64,000 bases of DNA, from NCBI RefSeq assembly GCF_027625475.1, contig NZ_CP115174.1, positions 2,019,001 through 2,083,000 on the forward strand, in the 5' to 3' direction. A model generated the notes under the pieces. The model was not told the origin of the DNA. It worked only from the letters and a program-made list of their open reading frames with translations, and did no database searches. Below, piece after piece: positions 57,401-64,000 of the stretch. The translations under genes were made by a program, and so were the position numbers. Each line of letters begins with the position of its first letter. Position 1 is the stretch's first letter. Source of the stretch: Sphingomonas abietis (GTDB taxonomy: Bacteria; Pseudomonadota; Alphaproteobacteria; Sphingomonadales; Sphingomonadaceae).

Positions 57401-58257
57401 TGGTGGAGACGGGCGTCAAGCGGCTGCTGATATACAGCACGGTCAGCCAGCTCGGCTATGTCCTGCTCGGCCTCTCGCTCGGGACGCCGCTCGGCATCGC
57501 GGGCGGCCTGATGCATGCCGTCAACCACATGCTGCTGAAGAACACGCTTTTCCTGGTGGCGGGCAGCATCCTTTGTCAGGCGCCTGTCCGCACGCTGGAC
57601 GAACTGGGCGGTCTTGGCAGGCGCATGCCGATCACGTTCGGCATCTTCTTCTTCGCCGGCCTGTCCGTATCCGGCATTCCTCCGTTCAACGGCTTTTCGT
57701 CGAAGTGGATGATCTATCAGGCCTGCTTCGAGAGCGGCCATTATCTGCTGGGGCTTGCCGCGATGCTCTCCAGCCTGTTTACGCTCGCGGCCATCCTGAA
57801 GTTCGCGCACAGTGCCTTCATGGGGCCGCCGACCACGGCGGCGCTGAGGATCGACGAGCCGCCGAAGGTGATGCTCGTCCCAATGTTGCTTCTCGTCGGC
57901 GCCAGCGCCGCGATCAGTGCTTTTCCCGGTATCCTGCTCGTGCCCGTATCGCAGGTGCAGGCCGCGCTGGGGCTGGAGGCGGTGCCGGCGACCTGGCTCG
58001 GCGGCGTGCCCGGACCGCTGCCATGGCATCCCCTGGCGCTGGCTTTGGCGCTCGGCGGCTCGACGCTGATCGGTTGGGGCTATCGTCGGCTCTCCTCGCC
58101 CCGGCGCTCGATCAGCCCGATCTACACGGGCGGCGTGATCGCGCGACCCGGCGAGCGCATGGAGGTGCCGGCCTCCTCGCTCTACGAGACGCCCGCACGC
58201 CTGATCCGCGCCGCCCTCCCGGGGCCGAGGCTGGAAGAGGTCCGCGCCGATGACTGA
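54466..58257 (+). CDS. cooM: CooM, fused antiporter-like membrane subunit of CO-induced hydrogenase
   Basis: About 1263 residues of almost continuous membrane helices. Three NuoL/M/N-like segments can be seen. Segment 1 (residues ~1-260) has RDIRRMLAFSTVSEFGYVLM and GLSPFKGSFSKF, but only the later half of an antiporter unit. Segment 2 (~280-700) has YLFWELMTWASYLLV, AKTGLFPLHFWVPPAEREAP and SDIKRMLAYSTIAQMG. Segment 3 (~730-1230) has FFAFWELMSSWTLYLV, GVKRLLIYSTVSQLGY and GIPPFNGFSSKW. Segments 2 and 3 keep the membrane Glu and Lys used for ion translocation in complex I. It pumps H+ or Na+ driven by H2 formation. GTG 54466 was chosen for an upstream AGGG; ATG 54475 and TTG 54412 are alternatives. 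CooM of known coo clusters is likewise a very large fused subunit. Confidence 0.88.
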   Translation: MTNMSALAWLGLILVIAGESLALLTCRDIRRMLAFSTVSEFGYVLMGWGTGTAIGESGAIMHLFYQLVMRGLVFLSAARLVRRAGSSRTADLIGSYQAAPLTSLLFAFGMFSVMGLSPFKGSFSKFVVLYAGIESGSWIIAVAGTIGSIIAAIYFLFAVQTVCLARPKAGDAVSAAPLRFGIDGVAMVALAAVTIVMSLDPAPFLAVSAHLAGVADISRFPEFESAWSRVIILPSAGAFIVFAAGRLSARLQEGAAVLLAVATLALVAIGYHAGDLGDFFALLFAVGGLAVVVYSTAAMRGSAAPGRYYFFVFQMLGALIGVATSHHLGNFYLFWELMTWASYLLVVQDQTEDALKAGARYFLICTSGAYVMHFGILLLHAYAGTFDMGRIAAMAGSLPPAALLLIVMTFMVAFIAKTGLFPLHFWVPPAEREAPSAISAPMSALLAAAGLFGVMRVLFTLFGGVLPPAGWGLAGLGMPELTLVVLGGVTLLVGEIGAYRQSDIKRMLAYSTIAQMGEVAMMLGIGTSLALAGALMHVVNHALMKSVLFFCVGALALRTCARTLDDLRGLGKAMPLTAFPMAIAILAIMALPPFGGFVGKFLMIYAAVQAGQILVAVVMLTGGVIAAMYYARILRTLFFERYQGPPVAEAPAAMQAVSAILALLVTMNGLYPAGVLGFVSPVADALAAQRGLALIALPPLAMHWSLAALIAAMGSIAVFAIGRRSAMRAGMTAVVTMALALAGVLFEAGRYDLLSFWFAALIAGVGLLNMAYSSGYMAHEHAPNRYFFFFTMMIGGLLGLTAARNLFDFFAFWELMSSWTLYLVTIHEESDEALREGYKYFIFNFVGASFLFLGLTLLAAEAHSFALADLAHAAASIPAAALWSTLALIFLGLLMKAAQLPIRIDVQMHPVPAPTPVSGYISAVLLKAGPWGVLKVFVLLGAAATFARLRHDLPWAPDLMRVTSIVAAITILYAGAKAMVETGVKRLLIYSTVSQLGYVLLGLSLGTPLGIAGGLMHAVNHMLLKNTLFLVAGSILCQAPVRTLDELGGLGRRMPITFGIFFFAGLSVSGIPPFNGFSSKWMIYQACFESGHYLLGLAAMLSSLFTLAAILKFAHSAFMGPPTTAALRIDEPPKVMLVPMLLLVGASAAISAFPGILLVPVSQVQAALGLEAVPATWLGGVPGPLPWHPLALALALGGSTLIGWGYRRLSSPRRSISPIYTGGVIARPGERMEVPASSLYETPARLIRAALPGPRLEEVRADD

Positions 58258-59203
58258 GATTGTCCTGCGCATCCTGTCTGCTGTGCTGATCTTTCCCGGC
58301 GGGGTGTTCGCCATCGCGCTCGGGCTTCTGCTCAAGGGTGTGGAGAGACGCCTGGTCGCGCGTCTCCAGCGCCGAATCGGGCCGCCGCTGCTCCAGCCCT
58401 TCTACGATCTTGCCAAGCTCATGCAGAAGGAAACGTTCGTTCCGGATCTGGCCGATGCGGGCCTGTTTCTCCTGACCCCGATGATCGGCGTCGCGAGCAT
58501 GAGCGTGGCGATGGCCCTGCTGCCGATGGCGGGCGTCTACACCCCGTCGGCGGCGCTGGGCGACCTGATCATCCTCTTCTATCTCATCTCGCTTCCGGCG
58601 CTGGCGCTGATGCTGTCCGGCTCCGCATCCGGATCGCCGTTCGGCGCGCTGGGCTTCTCGCGCGAGATGGCGATGATGCTCGCCTATGAAGGCCCGATCC
58701 TGCTCGTGATCGTTAGCGTGGCGCTGTATGTCGGCCAGGCGACCGGCGGCGGAGTTACCTTCGATCTGGTCACGATCGTCCGCTACCAGATCAATCATGG
58801 CCCGCTCCTGCTCGAATGGCGGCTGGCGCCGGCGCTGCTCGCCTATCTGGCCTTCATCCCCGCGAACCTTGGTATGCCGCCGTTCGACATCCCCGAGGCG
58901 GAGACCGAACTCGCCGAGGGGCCTCTGCTTGAATATAGCGGTTCGTCGCTTGGCCTGCTCAAGCTCGGCGCCGCGATCAAGGCGGTGGTCGTGACCGCGC
59001 TCGGCATCACGCTGTTCTGGCCGAACGGCCCCGCGGGGGTGGCAGGCGTGCTTGTCTTTATCGCCAAACATATGCTGGTTGTCGGCGGATTGGCGCTGCT
59101 CAAGGCCGGGGTCGGGCGCATGCGTATCGATCAGGCCGTGCTTTTCTACCTGAAATGGCCGATGCTGCTTGGCGGTGTCGCGCTTGTCGCAGTTCGTGCA
59201 TAG
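58250..59203 (+). CDS. cooK: CooK, NuoH-like membrane anchor subunit
   Basis: A 317-residue protein with eight membrane segments, homologous to complex I NuoH and to EchB/HycD. The conserved loop PPFDIPEAETELAEG and EYSGSS near residues 207-226 is the quinone-channel/E-channel signature retained in group 4 hydrogenases. An N-terminal GVERRLVARLQRRIGPPLLQ segment fits the family. ATG 58250 overlaps the cooM stop by 8 bp. It links the hydrogenase module (CooL, CooH) to the ion-pumping CooM. Confidence 0.92.
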   Translation: MTEIVLRILSAVLIFPGGVFAIALGLLLKGVERRLVARLQRRIGPPLLQPFYDLAKLMQKETFVPDLADAGLFLLTPMIGVASMSVAMALLPMAGVYTPSAALGDLIILFYLISLPALALMLSGSASGSPFGALGFSREMAMMLAYEGPILLVIVSVALYVGQATGGGVTFDLVTIVRYQINHGPLLLEWRLAPALLAYLAFIPANLGMPPFDIPEAETELAEGPLLEYSGSSLGLLKLGAAIKAVVVTALGITLFWPNGPAGVAGVLVFIAKHMLVVGGLALLKAGVGRMRIDQAVLFYLKWPMLLGGVALVAVRA

Positions 59204-59213
59204 GAGAACGGCG

Positions 59214-59654
59214 ATGCGTTTTCTCGCCAAGGCCGCGCGGAAGTCGCCGTGGATCTACCGGATCAATGCCGGCTCCTGTAACGGATGCGACGTCGAACTT
59301 GCCACCACGGCTTGCATTCCGCGCTACGATATCGAACGACTCGGCTGCCAATATTGCGGCAGCCCCAAACACGCCGACATCATCCTCATCACCGGCCCGG
59401 TCACGGTGGGCGTCAAGGACAAGCTGCTGCGCGTCTATGCGCAAGTTCCGGAGCCGAAGGTCACGGTCGCGGTCGGCATCTGCCCGATTTCGGGGGGCGT
59501 TTTTCGGGAAAGCTATTCCATCGCCGGGCCGCTCGATCAGTTCGTTCCCGTCGACGTCAACGTTCCCGGCTGCCCGCCGCGCCCGCAAGCGATCATCGAG
59601 GGCCTCGCGCTCGCGATTGAGATCTGGGGCGAGCGAGCAGAGGCCGCGGCATGA
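59214..59654 (+). CDS. cooL: CooL, NuoB-like small subunit
   Basis: A 146-residue hydrogenase small subunit. The proximal (N2-type) [4Fe-4S] ligands are C22 and C25 (SCNGCDVE), C90 (VGICPISGG) and C120 (PGCPPRP). ATG 59214 was chosen over the longer frame because of a perfect TAGGAG ribosome-binding site 10 bases before it, and because it gives the normal family N-terminus. It passes electrons from CooX to the NiFe site in CooH. Extra C34, C45 and C48 are present. Ends in an ATGA overlap with cooX. Confidence 0.93.
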   Translation: MRFLAKAARKSPWIYRINAGSCNGCDVELATTACIPRYDIERLGCQYCGSPKHADIILITGPVTVGVKDKLLRVYAQVPEPKVTVAVGICPISGGVFRESYSIAGPLDQFVPVDVNVPGCPPRPQAIIEGLALAIEIWGERAEAAA

Positions 59655-60151
59655 ACGCGCTCAAGCTTCTAATCCAGAACCTGATGAAGGGGCCGGCGAC
59701 CGATCCCTATCCATTCGGCGAACCGACGACGCCGCCGAGGTTGCGCGGGCGGGTCGCCATTGATGGCGAAGCGTGCGTCGCCTGCAAGATGTGCGAGCAT
59801 GTTTGTGCGGGCGGCGCGATCAAGTTCGTCGAGGACGAGGAAAACGTCCACTTCGTCGTCTGGCACAATAGCTGCGTCACGTGTGGGCTCTGTGCTTTTT
59901 ATTGCCCGACCAAGGCGATCACCGTTACCGACAATTGGCACGGCGCCCACCGTCAGGAAGACAAGTACAAGCAGGTCGATCATGCGACGATACCCTATTC
60001 CCATTGCACGTCGTGCGGCGCGCGTTTCCTCAAGGCTCGGGATTCATTGATGCAGCTCGCCTACAAGAGTGTCGGCGCACGCGAGGAACAATTGCGCGAT
60101 CTCTGCCCCGATTGTCGCCGGGCCGAGAGCGTGCGGAAGGCGATTCCATGA
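59651..60151 (+). CDS. cooX: CooX, two-[4Fe-4S] ferredoxin subunit
   Basis: A 166-residue NuoI-like polyferredoxin. Cluster 1 uses C42, C45, C48, C52 (CVACKMCEHVC) with the matching motif C75, C78, C81, C85 (CVTCGLCAFYC). A C-terminal CTSC ... CPDC pair (C119, C122, C152, C155) could bind zinc. It carries electrons between CooF and CooL. Start and stop both overlap neighbours by ATGA, so the subunits are made in step. Confidence 0.92.
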   Translation: MNALKLLIQNLMKGPATDPYPFGEPTTPPRLRGRVAIDGEACVACKMCEHVCAGGAIKFVEDEENVHFVVWHNSCVTCGLCAFYCPTKAITVTDNWHGAHRQEDKYKQVDHATIPYSHCTSCGARFLKARDSLMQLAYKSVGAREEQLRDLCPDCRRAESVRKAIP

Positions 60152-60690
60152 GCACGTCATCATCCATCGGCGACGAGGCGGCGTTTCTGCCCAGACTGCG
60201 AAGCCTTCTGGGCGAGGTCACGACGACGCCCAGCCGCAACGGCCGGATGGTGGCCTGGGTCAGCCTGGCCGATCCGAAGGCGCTGGTACCGGCGGCCAGC
60301 GCGCTCAAGCAGATCGGCGCGCGGCTGAGCGTGATCACCGCCTTCGCACGCGACCCCGCAGGCGCCAGCCCGCTTGCCTACACGTTCGACGTGGCGGGCG
60401 ACACCGTCACGCTCAGGCTTCGCGTGGAGGCGGATGCGGGCGTTGAGACTATTGTGCCGATCTTCCGCAATGCCGACTGGCTCGAGCGCGAGGTGATGGA
60501 ATTGTTCGATGTTCGCATCACCGGCCGGCCACACAACCGCCGCTTGTTCCTCGACGAGAGCGTGGATGGGCAGGCGCTGGAACGGCTGCTCCCGCTCTCG
60601 ATCGTCTCCAATGCGGCGAGCACGGAACTGCTGTTCGACCGCATTGCCGAAGCGGCCAAAGCCGGGCGCGACGATGGAGGCGAGGCATGA
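60148..60690 (+). CDS. cooU: CooU, NuoC-like subunit
   Basis: A 180-residue protein of the complex I 30-kDa (NuoC) family. The family signature is seen as PIFRNADWLEREVMELFDV with ITGRPHNRRLFLDE following. It has no cofactor and probably braces CooH against the CooX/CooL arm. ATG 60148 overlaps the cooX stop, and its own stop overlaps cooH (ATGA). A longer in-frame start at 59881 lies within cooX and was rejected. Confidence 0.9.
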   Translation: MSTSSSIGDEAAFLPRLRSLLGEVTTTPSRNGRMVAWVSLADPKALVPAASALKQIGARLSVITAFARDPAGASPLAYTFDVAGDTVTLRLRVEADAGVETIVPIFRNADWLEREVMELFDVRITGRPHNRRLFLDESVDGQALERLLPLSIVSNAASTELLFDRIAEAAKAGRDDGGEA

Positions 60691-61775
60691 GCGAGAGCTT
60701 CGACATCCCGATCGGGCCGCTGCACGTCGCACTCGAGGAGCCGATGTATTTCCAGGTGAGCGTTCAAGGTGAGACGCTGACCGGCATGGAGCTGTACGCC
60801 GGCCACGTCCATCGCGGGATCGAGTATCTCACGGCGAAGCGCAACATCTACCAGAATCTCGTGCTGCTGGAGCATGTCTGCTCATTGTGCTCGAACAGCC
60901 ATCCCGAGACGTTCAGCATGACTTTGGAGACGATAGCCGGGATCGAGGTGCCGCCCCGCGCGCACTATCTCCGGATGATCGCCGACGAGATCAAGCGCAC
61001 CGCATCGCATCTCTTCAACGTCGCGATCATGTCGCACGTCATCGGCTTTGATTCGATGTTCATGCACGTCATGCAGGCGCGCGAGATCATGCAGGACGTC
61101 AAGGAGACGATCTTCGGCAACCGCATGAGTATGGCCGCTAACATCATCGGCGGGGTACGCTACGATCTGACTGGGGAACTCACCGCCTTCCTTCTTGCCC
61201 AGCTCGACAAGCTGGAGCCGATCCTGCGCGACGAGATTATCCCGGCCTATGCGACCAACCGCACCATCCTCTCGCGAACGAGGGGCATCGGTGTGATCAC
61301 CCGTGAGGAATGCGTGGATCATGGTCTGGTCGGTCCGGTCGCGCGCGGATCGGGCATCGCCTTCGATGTGCGCGAGGCCGCGCCTTACGCGGCTTATGCC
61401 GAACTTGACTTCGCCACACAGACGATGACGGACGGCGATGTCTGGTCGCGGGCGATGGTGCGGCTGCACGAGGCGCTCGTCTCGATAGGCTTGCTGCGCC
61501 AGTGCGTAGCCCGGCTGCCGTCCGGGCCGACCAATGCCGGACCGCTGCCGCATATTCCCGCGGGCGAAGCGATCGCAAGGACCGAGGCACCGCGCGGCGA
61601 ACTGCTCTATTACGTGAAGACCGTCGGCACCGATGTTCCCGAGCGGGTGCGATGCAGGGTCCCAAGCTACATGAACTGGGAAGCGCTCAAGGTGATGATG
61701 CGACATGGGCGCGTTGCCGACATTCCCTTGATCATCAACAGTATCGACCCGTGCGTCTCCTGCACCGAGCGTTGA
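60687..61775 (+). CDS. cooH: CooH, [NiFe] hydrogenase large subunit
   Basis: A 362-residue NuoD-like catalytic subunit of a group 4 energy-converting hydrogenase. The NiFe ligands are C65 and C68 (EHVCSLCSNSH) near the N-terminus and C356 and C359 (DPCVSCTER) at the extreme C-terminus. The protein ends three residues after the last cysteine, so there is no C-terminal peptide to remove; CooH of R. rubrum and EchE are known to lack it too, so no maturation protease is needed. It reduces protons to H2. Confidence 0.95.
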   Translation: MSESFDIPIGPLHVALEEPMYFQVSVQGETLTGMELYAGHVHRGIEYLTAKRNIYQNLVLLEHVCSLCSNSHPETFSMTLETIAGIEVPPRAHYLRMIADEIKRTASHLFNVAIMSHVIGFDSMFMHVMQAREIMQDVKETIFGNRMSMAANIIGGVRYDLTGELTAFLLAQLDKLEPILRDEIIPAYATNRTILSRTRGIGVITREECVDHGLVGPVARGSGIAFDVREAAPYAAYAELDFATQTMTDGDVWSRAMVRLHEALVSIGLLRQCVARLPSGPTNAGPLPHIPAGEAIARTEAPRGELLYYVKTVGTDVPERVRCRVPSYMNWEALKVMMRHGRVADIPLIINSIDPCVSCTER

Positions 61776-61802
61776 CCGGCGGCCTGCGGGGGCCGTCCTG
61801 CC

Positions 61803-62177
61803 ATGCATGAACTGTCGATCGCGTCCGCCCTGTTCGATATCGTGAGCGAGCAAGCGAAGCGCTTTCCCGGCGAGCGCGTGATCGGCGTAACCATGAGTAT
61901 TGGCGGCGTACAGGCATTGGAGCCCGATGCGGTGAGGACATGCTTCACGTTGCTGTCGGAAGGATCGGCCATTGCCGGAGCGGAACTGACGATTGAGCGG
62001 CGACCCATCGTCGTCTTCTGTCGGCGCTGCGAGGCGGAACGGGAGGCCGATACCAATTTTGCCTGCGTGACGTGTGGAAACTACGGAGTTCGACTCGTGG
62101 GTTCGCAGGCTATGTCGGTCGAGAAGATGACATTGCGTAGCAGGGAAAACACGATGGACGAGAGCCATGGCCGCTGA
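61803..62177 (+). CDS. hypA: HypA, nickel chaperone for hydrogenase maturation
   Basis: A 124-residue HypA. It starts MHELSIA, with His2 as the nickel ligand, and has the zinc-site CxxC pairs C73/C76 (FCRRC) and C88/C91 (FACVTCG). It delivers Ni2+ for NiFe insertion into CooH. It lies between cooH (27-bp gap) and cooF (11-bp overlap). The remaining hyp genes are not in this window. Confidence 0.95.
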   Translation: MHELSIASALFDIVSEQAKRFPGERVIGVTMSIGGVQALEPDAVRTCFTLLSEGSAIAGAELTIERRPIVVFCRRCEAEREADTNFACVTCGNYGVRLVGSQAMSVEKMTLRSRENTMDESHGR

Positions 62178-62745
62178 ATCCCAGGCAAGGCGTGAGAATG
62201 TCATCATCTATGCCGATCCCGATCGGTGCATGGGGTGTCATTCCTGTGAGATCGCCTGTGCGGTGTCGCACGCGGAAGGGCATGACCTGTTCAGTGCCGT
62301 TGCGGCCAGGCTGCCGCTCCAGCCGCGCAACCACGTCGTCAGCGTCGACGGCGTGACCATGCCGTTGCAGTGCCGCCAGTGCGAGGATGCGCCTTGCACG
62401 GCGGTCTGTCCTACGGGCGCCTGCCGCCAGACGGACGGGATGGTCGAGATCATCGGTCAGCACTGCATTGGCTGCAAGCTCTGCGCGATGGTCTGCCCGT
62501 TTGGTGTCATCACGGTGAAGGCAGAGGTTGCGGCCGATGGAACGGCGCTGACCAACCATGGCATCGCGAAGAAGTGCGATCTTTGCACTGACTGGCGCGC
62601 AGAGACCGGGGCCGAGGAGACGGCCTGCGTGCAGTCCTGCCCGACCAAGGCGATCCAACTGGTCGATCTCGATGAGTATCGAAAGGCGCTGCGTGAGGCG
62701 CGCGCCCGCGAGCTCGTCGAAGCAACCCGCCACATCCGTCTTTAG
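62167..62745 (+). CDS. cooF: CooF, four-cluster ferredoxin partner of CODH
   Basis: A 192-residue polyferredoxin of the HycB/DmsB type with four [4Fe-4S] motifs: C21-C24-C27-C31, C69-C72-C77-C81, C100-C103-C106-C110 and C137-C140-C154-C158. It takes electrons from CooS and passes them to the membrane hydrogenase. The ATG overlaps the end of hypA by 11 bp and cooS starts 23 bp after its stop, so the three are one transcript. Confidence 0.94.
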   Translation: MAAESQARRENVIIYADPDRCMGCHSCEIACAVSHAEGHDLFSAVAARLPLQPRNHVVSVDGVTMPLQCRQCEDAPCTAVCPTGACRQTDGMVEIIGQHCIGCKLCAMVCPFGVITVKAEVAADGTALTNHGIAKKCDLCTDWRAETGAEETACVQSCPTKAIQLVDLDEYRKALREARARELVEATRHIRL

Positions 62746-62768
62746 AAAACGCGTCCGGAGCATCGATC

Positions 62769-64000
62769 ATGGCCTGCAACAACTGTTCTGATCCGTCCGC
62801 AGATGCCTGTGCGAACCACATGCTCGGCGTGACGAAGGCCGCCGGCATCGCGACCGCTTGGGACCGTTATAAGGCGCAGCAGCCGCAATGTGGGTTCGGT
62901 AGCACCGGTCTGTGCTGCCGTATCTGTCTTCAGGGCCCATGCCGGATCGATCCGTTCGGCAATGGCCCGCAATATGGTGTCTGCGGTGCCGATCGCGACA
63001 CGATCGTGGCGCGGCACCTGGTGCGGATGATGGCCGCGGGTACGGCCGCGCACTCGGAGCATGGGCGCCACATCGCACTCGCGCTCTTGCATGTCGGAGA
63101 GCACAAGCTGCACGACTATGCGGTCCATGACGACGAGAAGCTGCATGCGGTAGCGGCGCGACTTGGCGTCGCGACCGAGGGGCGCGAGCAGTCTGATATC
63201 ATCCACGAGCTGGCCGAGGTGACCCTGGGCGACTACCAGAACCAGGATTACGACAAGCCCTGCCACTGGATATCCTCCTCGCTGCCGGCGCCGCGCCTGA
63301 AGAAGTTAAGCGACCTCGGTCTGTTGCCACACAATATCGATGCCATGGTTGCCCAGTCCATGTCGCGCACGCACATGGGATGTGACGCGGAACCGGAGAA
63401 TCTGATCCTTGGCGGACTGCGCGTGGCGCTGGCCGACCTCAACGGCGAAATGCTCGCGACCGAGTTGTCCGACGTGCTGTTCGGTACGCCCAAGCCGGTC
63501 GCAAGCGTCGCCAATCTCGGCGTACTCAAACGCAACGCTGTGAACGTCGCGGTCAATGGGCATAATCCGCTGCTCAGCGAGATCATCTGCAACGTCGCGG
63601 CCGATCTGCATGACGAGGCAGTGGCGGCGGGCGCGCCCGAAGGCATCAACATCGTCGGCGTCTGCTGCACCGGCAACGAATTGATGATGCGCCACGGCGT
63701 ACCGCTGGCCACGAATTATCTGTCCCAGGAACTTCCGATCGCGACGGGCGCGCTCGAGGCGATGATCGTGGACGTTCAGTGTGTCATGCCATCGCTGCCG
63801 CGGATTGCCGCCTGCTTTCATACCAAGATCATCACCACCGACAATCAGAACAAGATCACCGGCGCGACGCATATCGAGTTCGAGGAGGAGAGAGCGAGCG
63901 AGATCGCGCGTCAGATTCTCCGCGTCGCAATCGACAACTTCAAGCGCCGCGATCCCAAGCGCATCGACATCCCGGACGAAAAGCAGGAGGCGATCGTCGG
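62769..64000 (+). CDS. cooS: CooS, nickel carbon monoxide dehydrogenase (partial, cut by window end)
   Basis: The first ~410 residues of an anaerobic Ni-Fe-S CODH; the 3' part lies beyond the window. Visible ligands are C41 and C49 (D cluster), C50, C53, C58 and C72 (B cluster), and H265, C300 and C338 (C cluster). These numbers are identical to those of the crystallised R. rubrum CooS. The remaining C-cluster ligands (451, 481, 531 in that enzyme) are not visible. ATG 62769 follows a GGAG. It oxidises CO with water to CO2 and gives two electrons to CooF. The reading frame is open to the last base. Confidence 0.95.
   Translation, partial: MACNNCSDPSADACANHMLGVTKAAGIATAWDRYKAQQPQCGFGSTGLCCRICLQGPCRIDPFGNGPQYGVCGADRDTIVARHLVRMMAAGTAAHSEHGRHIALALLHVGEHKLHDYAVHDDEKLHAVAARLGVATEGREQSDIIHELAEVTLGDYQNQDYDKPCHWISSSLPAPRLKKLSDLGLLPHNIDAMVAQSMSRTHMGCDAEPENLILGGLRVALADLNGEMLATELSDVLFGTPKPVASVANLGVLKRNAVNVAVNGHNPLLSEIICNVAADLHDEAVAAGAPEGINIVGVCCTGNELMMRHGVPLATNYLSQELPIATGALEAMIVDVQCVMPSLPRIAACFHTKIITTDNQNKITGATHIEFEEERASEIARQILRVAIDNFKRRDPKRIDIPDEKQEAIV

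Noticed and set aside
60882..62207. A 441-codon minus-strand open frame opposite cooH and hypA
   Set aside because: Antisense shadow; the plus strand holds all NiFe and zinc ligands in frame.
1..64000. CRISPR array, tRNA or rRNA genes
   Set aside because: No regularly spaced short repeats and no tRNA or rRNA-like sequence were noticed on reading; a dedicated scan was not possible.

Overview
The window is high-GC DNA from an alphaproteobacterium, most likely a member of the Sphingomonadales. This rests on the TraA/TraD/DUF6118 mobilisation layout, the YadA-type adhesin, the HAF-type sensor kinases with the HDFNN phosphoacceptor box, and general protein character; it is inference, because no rRNA, tRNA or other taxonomic marker is present. 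The first 54 kb is an accessory mosaic of mobilisation genes, a conflict system, signalling genes, insertion sequences and many broken genes. The last 10 kb is an intact, tightly coupled operon.

Layout. 0-4 kb: a divergent SDR/TetR pair and small secreted or membrane proteins. 4.4-8.6 kb: a three-gene minus-strand operon of SIR2-like effector, middle protein and Rad50/SMC-like ABC ATPase with a CPVC zinc hook, which fits an ABC three-component (ABC-3C) conflict system. A ribbon-helix-helix regulator with a palindromic operator lies upstream. 9.2-15.5 kb: a mobilisation module made of a coupled set of four small genes (two nucleotidyltransferase-like paralogues and a sigma-4-like protein among them), two TraD genes, an oriT-like nic site, the MOBQ relaxase-helicase TraA and a DUF6118 protein. 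15.7-20.4 kb: an ECF sigma factor, a PilZ protein and a large trimeric autotransporter. 21-33.5 kb: AsmA, two EAL-type c-di-GMP genes (one broken) and two hybrid histidine kinases. 33.7-36.3 kb: a CPA1 antiporter, DUF3597 and DUF937.

36.4-46 kb is a decay zone. It holds a FecR remnant, an IS3 remnant, an SNF2/SWIM helicase pseudogene split by a complete IS3-family element with a 4-bp target duplication, a PAS/MCP-like protein, a Cache-GGDEF cyclase, an EexN entry-exclusion lipoprotein with a possible VirB6 stub, and an IS1380 element. 46-52.9 kb: an FNR-type regulator with an apparent 4Fe-4S cysteine set, a third hybrid kinase, an oleate hydratase gene with one frameshift, and an IS66-like remnant.

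53-64 kb holds the most striking content: a divergent NiCoT nickel/cobalt permease followed by cooM-cooK-cooL-cooX-cooU-cooH-hypA-cooF-cooS, with cooS running off the window. This encodes a nickel carbon monoxide dehydrogenase coupled through ferredoxin CooF to a membrane-bound, ion-pumping group 4 [NiFe] hydrogenase, giving CO + H2O -> CO2 + H2 with energy conservation. Every CooS metal ligand visible before the window edge falls at the same residue number as in Rhodospirillum rubrum CooS. The continuous order with hypA before cooFS resembles the Carboxydothermus hydrogenoformans CODH-I cluster more than the split R. rubrum operons. The NiCoT transporter and HypA would supply nickel, and the FNR-type protein 8 kb upstream is a candidate anaerobic regulator.
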